A stretch of 32,848 nt of DNA from Gnetum montanum (lineage: Eukaryota > Streptophyta > Gnetopsida > Gnetales > Gnetaceae), in the NCBI GenBank assembly GCA_015680685.1, contig MNCI01009404.1, positions 571,422 to 604,269 of the forward strand, in the 5' to 3' direction. This document shows positions 10,017 through 19,906 of this stretch, in pieces. Both the position numbers and the translations under genes were made by a program. Position 1 is the stretch's first letter; each line of letters begins with the position of its first letter. The notes beneath the pieces were generated by a model that was given only the letters and a program-made list of their open reading frames with translations, made no database searches and was not told the DNA's origin.

Positions 10017-11640
10017 AAGTGCAAAGCACCATGAACAACAAAGCATCAAAAATTAACCGTTGGCCCTTGGCTGGGTGTCATCGCACCATTTTCAAAAGTA
10101 CATGGGATTGAGGGAATGTGGTTCAAGATGCAAGGGAATCGGTTGTAACTAGGGAAGCTAGGAGGTTAAGGGCTATGATTACTGTTGGGATTTGTGAGAG
10201 AGGAATGCTCTCTTGTGCACAAGTCATGTCATTGATCCTTGTCAACAGCTGGGTTTTCAGTAGACTCGGAACCAAGACATAGGAGGTGCATTCTTTGGAG
10301 AAATGGGACTCTTATAGAGTATTTGCGAGACCCGTTGTAAACAGCCAAAGCCACATGATGATGTGTAACATGGTCTCTTTGAGACATGAGTGTAACTTTT
10401 TTTTTCAAGACAACTGCCTTCTCACCTGGGGCTTGTATGAGAATAGACAATAGTCTTTTCTTTGCGATGTCAACAGGGTCTTGAAGACCTTTTCCGTGCA
10501 TTTTGCTCTTTGACCTTTTGTGCTTTTTCTTTTTTTTTTGTTTGTTATTTTCTTTTTGAAAGAGATTACTTTTAATGCTATGCTCATGTTCAAGCGCTTG
10601 CATTTTATGTCATGCATTGTGTACTGTGTTTTGCATTGCGACTGCTTAGAGAGTTATAGTGTGCAACAGTGTATCAAGAGTTTTGAGATGAGTGGAATGT
10701 ATCAAGGGGGATGTAATTGAATAGGATAAGGGGCGCATGATGGGGAAATAGGGGATGCATTGGGAGTCAGGAATGTACTTATGAACGGATTGATTTGCGT
10801 GTGTCAGGAAAAATGTGATACCTTGTTGTTATGATGAAGTGCATCTATGCACGAATGCCTTAGAAGTGTCATGATGCAAACACAACTCCAAGAAGACAAG
10901 AAAACCACAAATGAAACAGTTAGCTAAACACTTTAAACAAGGAGATGGAGTCACCACATGCAATTTTCAAAGCAGATAGAATCATGAATAGCATCAGTTT
11001 CATTAGGGCCCCATGAGATGAATCATGCAACAAGTCTTTGTGGAACAGGAATAGCCAACTGCAACAATAGATTTTTTCAAGTTTTGCCTGGTCGTCGATG
11101 ATGTCACCAATTTATAGTCTTAGCGGACTGTTGTGGGTTATTTTCACATCATAACACCTTGGACAGCGGTAGTTTAGCGTCGTAGCAGACGATGCATTGC
11201 TAGTTTATAGTCATAGTAGACTATGAAGAGGTAAACTAGTTTATAGTCTTAGTGGGCTCTAGATGCTAGTTTCAAGTCATGGCGGACAGATTTAGCAGTT
11301 TAGTGTCATACCGGATAGAACTCTATGGTATCAGTTTTAAGTCATGATGCTAGGACTTCTCTGTGGTATCAGTTTTAAGTCATGATCTAGGATTGTTCTG
11401 TGGGATTATTTTTAAGTCATGATCCAGGACTATTCTGTGGTATCAGTTTTAAGTCATGATCTAGGACTATTCTGTGGTATCAGTTTTAAGTCATGATGCT
11501 AGGACTATTCTATGGTATCAGTTTTAAGTCATGATCCAGGACTATTCTATGCCAGTTTATAGTCATAGCAGACTGATGCTTACCTTGCTTGTGTAAAGTG
11601 TGATACGATATGCATGGTCATGCTGTGTATCTACAAGATC
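9979..11640 (-). other. 3' untranslated/repeat region of the middle Tat element
   Basis: This long region between the pol end and the 3' LTR matches 21650-23165 of the second copy. It holds a pyrimidine-rich tract on the plus strand (10520-10560) and many diverged AGTTTATAGTC-TTAGCGGACT phrases (11100-11330) that grade into the regular 37-bp array. Long hypervariable 3' regions with tandem repeats are known for Tat/Ogre elements. Minus-strand frame 10229-10603 (lysine-rich, then MHGKGLQDPVDI...) has a first part conserved in the other copy near 22080-22180 (MHGKGLHDPVDI), after which the frames part. This may be a relic of a small extra ORF or just shared nucleotide sequence. Confidence 0.6.
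11329..11551. repeat. 37-bp tandem repeat, six copies, in Tat 3' region
   Basis: The unit contains TATCAGTTTTAAGTCATGAT followed by CTAGGACTATTCTGTGG (37 to 38 bp). Six copies are head to tail, some nearly identical (the fourth and sixth differ at few sites), which indicates recent local amplification. The second Tat copy has only about three diverged units at 23053-23165. Confidence 0.9.
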
Positions 11641-11921
11641 CTGTAAAAAATCAACTAGAAAGAAAATAATGTCAAGCGACACCTGTTGTACATAGATTTG
11701 GAATATATGAATGAAAGAAAAGCAATGAAAAAAAAGTGATAGTTTTAGGCCGTTCTAGGCCGGACGTTGACTTACCATTTGCACTATTTTTAAATTTTAA
11801 AATTATTATACTTAAATTTTCAAGTGGACAATAAGGTTGCGGAGATTTTAAAATTTTATGAAATTTTCAAGTATTTGTTGCCCTTAACTATTTTGTTCTA
11901 TTTTCTATTTTCTGTTTGTAG

Positions 11922-12002
11922 GGACACGTTAATGATGGAGCTGGCCCCAGTGGAGTAGGGGTGGATGATGAAGAGGATCTTGGGGATCAACCACATCCAT
12001 GA
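11922..12002 (+). pseudogene. Putative terminal exon of the antisense gene (middle Tat copy)
   Basis: A pyrimidine-rich stretch ending TCTGTTTGTAG (3' splice site, AG at 11920-11921) is followed by an open frame: GHVNDGAGPSGVGVDDEEDL, then GDQPHP and TGA at 12000-12002. The acidic C-terminus resembles the end of a real protein. Downstream is T-rich sequence like a plant 3' UTR. It lies between the protease side and the pol-spacer side of the element, on the strand opposite to gag-pol, exactly where the second copy carries the multi-exon antisense gene (28829-31289). All upstream exons are missing here: sequence just left of the splice site belongs to the pol-proximal spacer. The link to that gene rests on position and strand, as this exon is not visible in the second copy, which is cut at 31289. 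Confidence 0.5.
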
Positions 12003-12160
12003 GCTTTTAAGTCGTTAAGTGTTTTTGGATTTTTTGGATGTTTGATGGAATGTATAAAGACTGATGTAATGGCCTAAATTCAATCATGGTATAAAATGGT
12101 TACATTCCTTCATTACCTTGATGTTCTATGTAAATATTTTTGTTATTTTTCATGTTTTTT

Positions 12161-12690
12161 NNNNNNNNNNNNNNNNNNNNNNNNNNNNNNNNNNNNNNNN
12201 NNNNNNNNNNNNNNNNNNNNNNNNNNNNNNNNNNNNNNNNNNNNNNNNNNNNNNNNNNNNNNNNNNNNNNNNNNNNNNNNNNNNNNNNNNNNNNNNNNNN
12301 NNNNNNNNNNNNNNNNNNNNNNNNNNNNNNNNNNNNNNNNNNNNNNNNNNNNNNNNNNNNNNNNNNNNNNNNNNNNNNNNNNNNNNNNNNNNNNNNNNNN
12401 NNNNNNNNNNNNNNNNNNNNNNNNNNNNNNNNNNNNNNNNNNNNNNNNNNNNNNNNNNNNNNNNNNNNNNNNNNNNNNNNNNNNNNNNNNNNNNNNNNNN
12501 NNNNNNNNNNNNNNNNNNNNNNNNNNNNNNNNNNNNNNNNNNNNNNNNNNNNNNNNNNNNNNNNNNNNNNNNNNNNNNNNNNNNNNNNNNNNNNNNNNNN
12601 NNNNNNNNNNNNNNNNNNNNNNNNNNNNNNNNNNNNNNNNNNNNNNNNNNNNNNNNNNNNNNNNNNNNNNNNNNNNNNNNNNNNNNNNNN
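12161..12690. other. Assembly gap (530 N)
   Basis: An unbroken run of N; true length and content are unknown. It falls between the antisense exon and the protease, so part of the proposed intron is hidden. Open frames crossing it are artefacts. Confidence 1.
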
Positions 12691-13440
12691 GGACCCTTGA
12701 CCTACCTCAAGGTATGAGGAAGTGATCGATGTTGTTGTATCCCCATGTATGATGATCTCACCTCTCTCGTAAGGTAGGTGGATCTCCTGATGGATTGGTG
12801 AAGATACAGCTTTAAGTTGAGCTAGCCAAGGATGTCCTAGGATCAAATTAAACCTTGGCATTTCATCAACCACTATGAATTGAGATGATGTAGGGAATTG
12901 GTCTCCGGCTATGAAATCTAAGGTAACCATGCCTTTCACTCCCACATGGGAACCACTGAAAGATCTCAAGAAAGAGGTTGTTGTGGGTTGTACTTGTTTA
13001 GTGAGTTTCAATTTTTCGATGATAGAAAAAGGTATTACATTTGTTGCCACACCATCATCGACATGCACCCTATGTATTTTGAAATGATCAACCTGTATTG
13101 TTATGAACATAGGGGACGTAGTGATTTCCCTTGTTTTCTCATCTAGCTTAATGTCCTTAATGCGGAACTCCAAGGATGTGGTCTTCGATTCCTGAAATTG
13201 TGGGGATAATACTGCATAAATGGATGGTTCATCTGTAGGAAGATCCTCACTAACAGGAATTGAAGTTAGCATCCGTATGAGAGCCTCTCGATGTACTGGT
13301 GAAGTCATTACTAGGTCATACAAACTTAAAGAAGTATTCTTTTGTTTTAAGGCTTGTGTGACCTGGGTCAATGCATTTGCTAGGTCTTTACTGTTTGGGA
13401 CATTATTTTCCATAGAGATTTGGTCCATTTGACCCAGCAT
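12691..13440 (-). CDS. Retropepsin-like protease region of Tat/Ogre-like element (partial, runs into gap)
   Basis: About 249 residues are open without a stop, unusual in this window. Residues 85-115 hold a conserved lead-in (FRIKDIKLDEKTREI). The active-site loop VHVDDGVATNVIP is at residues 126-138 (DDG; relatives use D-(D/N/T)-G). A second family block, NLILGHPWLAQLK, is at about 198-210 and corresponds to the LGRPWL block of Tat proteases. The frame is in line with the gag end only after the decayed linker 13441-13859, which contains stops and one N. Near the gap the coding strand reads CTTGAG/GTAGGTCAAGG (GT at 12704-12705), a good 5' splice site match and the right place for the protease-RT intron known in Ogre elements; that it is used is inference. 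Confidence 0.75.
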
Positions 13441-13859
13441 TCGTATTTCTCATGAAGGGGTTTTTACATTAGTAGCTGAGGATGCTGAGTTTGGGATATG
13501 ACTTGCGACTTCATCTTTGTTTTGGTGACTTGTACTAGGCTCATTAATGGACNATTTTCTCTCTCCATGCACTCTCTTTTTTCTTTTTCCAAGTGCTCTC
13601 TTATTAGCCTATCGGCAAGATGTTCTCGCAAAGGTCATCGAGAAGTGAAGGTGGGTTGTGTGCCAAGGTGTATTGGCACCTGGACCACAAAGGGAATGGG
13701 TCGATTTTTAGATGGTATGTTTGTTGTGGTGGAAATCGAAGGAGGTATGCGGATGATGAATGGTTTTTATGGTGTGGGGGATGTGCACATGGTAAAAGGG
13801 GTTTGAGGATATATTGAGGTAGGTGTGTTTTCTGAATGCCCGCGAATCACAAAAGGCTT

Positions 13860-16204
13860 TCAAGGAAGGTCTTGTTTGTCTTCCACATGGACAGTATTAA
13901 TCACATATGGGGCATCATTGGTTTTGATATTGAGAGGATCCTTGTAGACCCCCATGGATTGATTTTGAGGCCTTACCGGGTTTGTCTCATCGAACACTAC
14001 GTCACCCCCATTTATCATGCGTTGTATGTCTTGTTTCAGCGCAAAGCAGTAATCAGTCCCATGACCACACTGTTGGTGATATTCACAAAACCTATCCAAC
14101 CTAAAGGCTTTTGGAATGGGGGGTTCATTGGCTGTTGCTAAAGCTAGATTTTTGGCCAATTTTCAAAGTGATCATTTCTTTGCGAGGTCGCAGGAGACAT
14201 TTGTTTGTGGTGAATTAGCCCAGCCTTTAGAAGTTGATCAAGTACTTGTTAAGGCTTCATGGGCAATGGTGTGTATTGAGCAGGGTATTTCCTTTCAAAG
14301 GTACGGGCATGACCTGTGTTGTTTCTATTTGAGGAATTTCTAGGTGTATGAGTGGGTGTGGTTCTTTCATAGTTGTTTGGGATAGTGGGTTGTTTTCCTT
14401 CAGCCACTACTACTACCATTGTTTTGGATTTATCTTTCCTCATGTATTGGCTCCTAAAGGTTGAGTAGGCTAGGTCATTACTTGTTTGTGCTGCTTCTTC
14501 TATGTCTTTGATTTGTACGAATGCTTGGCTCAATGTGTAGGCTTTCAGGTAGTAAAGTTTGGACTTAATAAAGTCATTCACGGTAGACTTAAGGATGGTG
14601 AGTAAATATGTTTTGAGGATAGGTTCGTGAAGTTCGTTTAAGGCTGCACTCCACCTTTGGATAAATTTCTGTGCTGGCTCTAATGACGCTTGTTTAACTT
14701 GGATCAAGCCATCTAATGTGGCTTCAGGTTTCGAATTGTACTTGAAACGGGTGATAAACTAATGCAACAAACTCTCTAAAGAAGATATGGAGCTATGAGG
14801 TAAAGATTGGTACCAGTCTAAGGCTTTTCCGATTAAGGACATTGTAAACACTTGCAAAATTACATGAGGCCATGCTTGAAGTAAAAGGCTTTCGGTTCTA
14901 AATGTCACTAGGTGGGCATTTGGGTATCCTTCTCCATTGTACTTGGTTAGTTGAGGTAATGAGACTCCTTTTGGCAAGGTCAAGGGTGGAACTGAGGGGT
15001 CAATTAGGTCATCTTGATAGAAATCTAGTACCTTGACTTCCTCATTGTTGAAAGTTTTAAGGTGTTTTAATTCCTCTGCCAACGAGTGCATCATTTTTTG
15101 TGTGTTTGCCCATTCTTCGGTAGTAGGCAAACTGGTGGATTGAGTGGATTGTGGATGATAATGGTTTAATTGTCGTATTGTTTGTGGAAGGGTAGGTTGT
15201 TGGGCTAACATTTGTTGTGGTGGGATGGTATTCAGGACTGAGACCATTGGTGGAGCCCACTGCCCAGCTACAGGTTGTGAGGTAACACCTTGCACATGTT
15301 GGGTTGGAGTAATCAATGGTACCCCATAAATCTGTACTTGGGGTATGTAATGGATGGATGTGGAAGTTGGTATGACTAATGGTATTCCAATTATTTGAGG
15401 TTGGAAGATTGACCCTATATTGGTTTGGAGAAGTTGTTGGGACTGCACTGGTGGAGGAATGATGGAAGTGGACACATTAGAGTGAATGTTATTGAGCATG
15501 GAGAAGATAGGAATGGAATGGGGAACATGTGGTCAAGTGTTTGTAGATGAAGAAGGAAACACAATTTCTTCTAGGAAAGGATGGAATAATGGGTTTGTGT
15601 AGGCATGGGGACTAATGGTATGGTAGGAATCTCCATGTTTGGATTGGGTTGCAAAATCATCTTCCTCATCTTGAGGCTCTATTAGCAGTAGCTGTAAGGC
15701 TTGACTTCTAGCCATAAGAAGCTGGGATATGAGTTTATGATGGTTTTTAGACAGTGGGATTATGTCAAATGTAGAAGGGATAAACTCATATCCTCCTTTG
15801 TGGATGAATTCATATTCTTGCTTAGCTTCCCTCTCTACACGATCAACGGGTAGGTTGGCTTGGATTTTGACACAGATAAAATTATACTGTTTGAGTGTAA
15901 GAGTCGCATGAATAGGGCCTTTGCCCTATAGCATGAGGGATTGGCATGTAGGGCCTTGAGGATTTATGTGTTCAATAATGATTATGGATTCTGTAGCAGT
16001 CACAGGGTTTGAAGCTTTGGCACCAAAGTCAGCAATCGGTAGTGTTCTTGGGTTGGCTTGGGAAGATTTCATGATAAACGTGAATGGACTGGGGTAGATG
16101 AATGGAGTTGGATCGCAAGCAGTTGTAGCATGGCATGATACAAGATCAGTGTGATCAATAGGGATGAGGAGACTCAAATGGGCAAGATGGATGAGTTTTG
16201 ACAA
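13860..16204 (-). pseudogene. gag: Gag of the middle Tat/Ogre-like element, lightly broken
   Basis: One frame runs from about 16204 to 14249 with stops near 15926, 15533, 14759 and 14249. A one-base slip near 14160 (A-rich run) moves the last part to another frame (14159-13860). The N-terminal part (about 16204-15540) has no assigned fold. A proline/glutamine-rich stretch follows (15500-15130). The capsid fold is at about 14960-14640: LPQLTKYNGEGYPNAHLVTF, then KALDWYQSLPHSSI, then FIQRWSAAL. The nucleocapsid has a variant zinc knuckle (CEYHQQCGHGTDYC, about 14090-14050) of the C-x2-H-x4-H-x4-C type seen in Tat elements. The start codon is uncertain; the open frame begins soon after the primer site. 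Confidence 0.75.
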
Positions 16205-16240
16205 GTAGTGACATTTTAACCAATAACAACAAGCGAGTAG

Positions 16241-16258
16241 GCCCTCCTTCTAGTGCCA
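16241..16258 (-). other. Primer binding site of the middle Tat element
   Basis: Minus-strand TGGCACTAGAAGGAGGGC, six bases inside the LTR end (16265). It begins TGG as complements of tRNA 3' CCA ends do. The primer tRNA was not identified; one CpG (GGCGC to GGCAC) may have decayed. Confidence 0.6.
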
Positions 16259-16264
16259 AAAAAC

Positions 16265-17785
16265 TGTACGGACCTAAATCGTTGGTGTAAGGCTGGAAAG
16301 GAAATAGACACCAAGAGATCATCGGATAGCCACAGCTAACCTTGCCTTTGCCCGAGGGCAAGCTGGAAAAGTAAACGAAGGCAGAGTGCCTTGGATGGTC
16401 TACACGGAGATCAACCAAGGACTTCCCCGAGCATAAGCTACGGCTAGCACTGGAGTTATCGTAAACAAGATCTAAATGGAATGCAAACAACAATATGAAA
16501 TATAACAAGAGTGTATTGAATTTTAAATAAGGAATAAAAAGATCTATATTGTAGACAAAGCATAAACCGAAGTAAATAATGTAAATGGAAGGTAATAATG
16601 AAACTGTATTGTATTGCTTAAATAGGAATATGCACCGGTCAAAGCGTAGTTGCACATGTGTGGATGGCAAGTCAAACACCTAGCCCCAAAATGATATGAC
16701 ATGATTTTGTGATGATGAAATGAGATGAACATGAGAAATACTTGGAAGCCAACAATTAGGTTTGCCGAGCGCCCAAGGATTGCAAATTCTGTCTTTTTTT
16801 AGAGTTGCCAATCTCTCCAATTTTTGTCTCCCAGTTTATGTGAATTGATAAGGTATTTATAGGGTTGGGCTGGGTGCTAGATAGTTGCATTCTTTGACCA
16901 GGTTCAATGTATGTATGTTGGATAGTTGTGCACGAGTTGGATGTGTGTTGGCAAGCTACATTCTTGACTAGGTTCAATGTATCTGTGTTGGATAGTTGTG
17001 CACGAGTTGGATGTGTGCTAGATATTTGTCTTCTTTGACGAGATTCAATGTATCTCACAATGTGTGGGTCATTCAAGCCCAAGAAAATACAAATAATTTA
17101 AACAAGCCCTCAAATGATAAAAATTTACAAAGAAAATCAAGGAGGATTAACTCTGCCTCACTTGTCTAGCATCCAGCGTGACCTGCAGTGTGACCTCCAA
17201 AACTTGCAATTTTGAGCTGAAATCTGGAATTTTTGAAGGTTGGGACCCATAGTTATCAATAGTAGACCCTAAGGATGATTTGCACCCTTGAAATCAAGTC
17301 ATTTTGGCTTAGTTTTGGGGCTCTAAAAATTGGTGACGCTGATCCTTACGCTGTGCAGGGTCTGAAAAAGTAACCCTAGTGTCACCAAGCCAAAATGGCA
17401 TATTTGAGGCCCAAATCTTGATTTTATGGAGGCTGGGAGCTACTAGGGACCTTGGTGAAGGTTATGGAGGGCCCTTGTGCTCAATTTCAACCTATTTTGA
17501 CTCAATTTTGGGGCTCCAAAAGTTGGTGATGCTGATCCTTACGCTGTGCAGCGTTTGAAAAAGTAACCAAAGTGTACTTAGCCAAAACCAAATATTTTGA
17601 ACCTAAAAATTTTGATTCTAGATGCTGGAAGTTGGTGCAGTTGCCTATGGGCCTTGGGGAGACCTTGCCTATTGAATCATGGGCCATCGGGGGCTGTTTT
17701 GGAGGCCTCCAAGTTTGGTCACGCTGTAGCATGACTTAGCTTGATTCTGGTCTAAAAGTGCTAGGCCAAAATTAGTGGTGTTTCA
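16265..17785 (-). repeat. 5' LTR of the middle Tat/Ogre-like element
   Basis: 1521 bp, partner of 8496-9962. The minus-strand start is TGAAACACCACTAATTTTGG (17785) and the end is GGTCCGTACA (16265). The TATA box is at 16854-16861 (minus TATAAATA). It is longer than the 3' LTR mainly because a segment of about 75 bp containing GATAGTTGTGCACGAGTTGG occurs twice (16920-17010), against once at 9150. The two must have been identical at insertion, so this duplication or loss came later. Frames at 16155-16732 are LTR sequence. Confidence 0.9.
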
Positions 17786-17790
17786 ATGGT
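17786..17790. repeat. Target site duplication ATGGT, right copy
   Basis: Identical to 8491-8495; abuts the outer end of the 5' LTR (…GTTTCA). Confidence 0.9.
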
Positions 17791-18744
17791 TACTAACTTT
17801 TTCTTGAAAAGAAATTTAACAATGACCCTAATCAATTAATAATTATAGTATTAAGATGGGTAAGAGCTACTTGGACCAGTGTATCATTATCTTACCAACA
17901 TATCTTGTAATTGATGAATCTTGATGAGGTGTGATTAAATCCTCGTTAGTTAATGATATCCATGAAATAATTGTGTTAGTGGGATTTATGTCTTTTTGTA
18001 GATGTATAATCCATTGTTCATGAAATCAATGGAATGGTATCTTCTAGCTTTCATAGATCATTTCAGACATATGGTGCATCCGATGATGGTTAATGACTTT
18101 TCCTCTCCTATGGTTTCATGGTTCATCATCAATTTCTTGTTGTAGTCGTCCCATGATTTTGAATGGCTTTTGGGTCATGGTTTTTTCCAATAAAAATTGG
18201 GACATCCCATCCCTAGATGTGATGAAAAATTTCAAATATATGATATATTAGACATTATGCATACAAAGAAAATATACCAAATGCAAAATATATGTGATAT
18301 CAACATTATGTATAAAGGAAATAATAGAAAAAATGCCAAAAGAGAAAGAAAAGAATGCTTTATTGATATGGAATAGCATCTTCAAATCATGCTCTAAGAG
18401 TGTTCCTTGGGGTTTTCTTCCTTTGGCATCCATCCCTTAGAGGCAATCCAACACTGCCATCATGATTAGGCCTATAACCCATCTAGAAGGGATGGCTAGT
18501 CCACTTCTTATCTTGCTTCACCTAGCTCCCATGACTTGCCTATATCAACTTTGCCACTCCATGCTGGCATAACCTCTAAGCCCAAGTATAAATTCCTTAG
18601 GTCAAACCCCCAAAGGTTACCTCAAGAGACATGTTTGTTATTACAACATGCCCTTTTAGGTCTCAATTACAACTACCCTTTCGGGTCTTGTTAAGATAAC
18701 AATAACACTTCTTATGAAAAGGCATCATCTTCATTAGGTAGTAG
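17791..18744. other. Non-coding interval
   Basis: A/T-rich sequence with no supported gene. The phrase GGGACATCCCATCCCTAGATG (18201-18221) and the pyrimidine-rich phrases near 18640-18700 (two related ACAAC..CCCTTT(T/C)GGGTCT stretches) look like decayed LTR or 5' leader of the chromovirus-like relic that follows, which is not provable here. The target site rejoined across the middle element is 8490/17791, so this interval was once continuous with 8160-8490. Confidence 0.4.
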
Positions 18745-19906
18745 TATCATTTGTAAATGGGGATGTGACAAGCAAGGTCACAATTGCTATAAGGTCTTAG
18801 CTAATGAAGAACCTAAGTAAGAGATAGATCAAATTTTAATGACTCAAAAGTTACTAGATGTGTTTAAGAAAGAACTTTATTTAGTTACTCTTCACAAAGA
18901 GATTGATTTTAAGATTACACACAATCTTAAAAATTAATAAATTTTCAAGACATTGATTTCGAGATTACACTCAATTATAAAAACTAATAAATTTTCAAGA
19001 CATCTTATAGGATGTCTCCAATGGAGATGATAAAATTTAAGATGTAGATTTAATAGTTAATGGATAAAGATATAATTCAATTAAATGTTTCATCTTGGAA
19101 TTCACCATAACTCTTTGTTAGAAATATGGATGATAGTGTGAGATTGTGTAATGATTATCTATAGCTAACATAGGTGAATGTCAAGAATTAATATCCTTTG
19201 TCCAAGATTGATAATCTTTTTAACTGGCTAAGGGAAGATAAGATGTTTTCTAAGGTTGACTTGATGTATAGTTATTATCAAGTTAGAGCACAAGAGAAGT
19301 ATGTATCTAAGAGAGCTTTGAGGATACATTATGGATATTATGAGATCTTAGTCATGTCCTTTGATCTCAATAATACACCAATAATTTTTAACAAACAATG
19401 TATTATGCCGTTAGATCAATTTGTCATTATCTTCATTAATGATATTTTGGTTTATTCTAAGAAAAAATATGAATAAGTAGTATTTTCCAATAATATTATA
19501 GACATTAAGGAAATAACACTCATGTGCTTATGCTTCTAAATGTGTTTTTTAAAAGAAAGAGATACAATGCCTTGGTCATGTGGTATCAGAAGTAGGTATA
19601 GTTGTGCATCCCTCTAAGATAGCAGTGATTAAAGATTGGTTTATTCTAATTACAGTTAATGACGTGAGAAATTTTTTAGCCTTAGAAAGCTATTAAAATA
19701 ACTTTGTGGAGGAGTTTTATAGGATTTATCTACCTCTATATCATATGCTTAGAAAGCACTATGTTATCTCATTGACAAACGCTTTTTGAAGAGCTTTTAA
19801 GAAACTAAAAAGGAGATTAATCTTAATACCCATCTTCATCTCACTAGTTTCTAGAAATACTTATGATATCTACATGAATGTTTCAAGAAGAGGTTTAGGA
19901 TGCATT
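18745..19906 (+). pseudogene. pol: Second chromovirus-like gag-pol relic (zinc knuckle, RT, start of RNase H)
   Basis: Near 18745-18800 CKWGCDKQGHNCY is a decayed nucleocapsid knuckle. It is followed almost at once by the pre-RT linker (LLDVFKKELYLVTLHKEIDF, 18851-18910), so protease has been deleted. RT follows at 19120-19476: VRLCNDYL, LSKIDNLFNWL, MFSKVDLMYSYYQVR, YYEILVMSFDLNN, and the active-site block FVIIFINDILVYSKKK, in which the first catalytic aspartate of FIDD is asparagine. About 19558-19640 matches the thumb/connection block (IQCLGHVVSEVGIVVHPSKI). RNase H begins near 19860 (YDIYMNVSRRGLGCI) and is cut at 19906 by the next Tat element. It is a different element from the relic at 5200-6950, because both contain RT. 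Confidence 0.75.

Larger units (their letters stand above)
8496..17785 (-). mobile_element. Tat/Ogre-like LTR retrotransposon with both LTRs, lacking RT-RNase H-integrase
   Basis: On the minus strand the element runs from 17785 (TGAAACACC) to 8496 (...GGTCCGTACA-type end) and is flanked by identical ATGGT. Order: 5' LTR, primer site, gag, protease, assembly gap, antisense terminal exon, a short spacer, a 3' tandem-repeat region, polypurine tract, 3' LTR. The spacer at 11740-11900 matches 26800-26960 of the second copy, which lies just upstream of RT there. The repeat region matches the part just downstream of integrase there. So the roughly 3.5 kb holding RT, both RNase H domains and integrase has been deleted between about 11560 and 11730. 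The copy cannot move without help. LTR-to-LTR divergence counted by hand over about 215 bp is near 10 percent, mostly transitions. Confidence 0.9.

Noticed and set aside
11329-11551. CRISPR array
   Set aside because: Repeats are contiguous without unique spacers, and the setting is a plant retrotransposon.
12096-12725. Frames spanning the N run on both strands
   Set aside because: They are open only because N codons cannot be read as stops.
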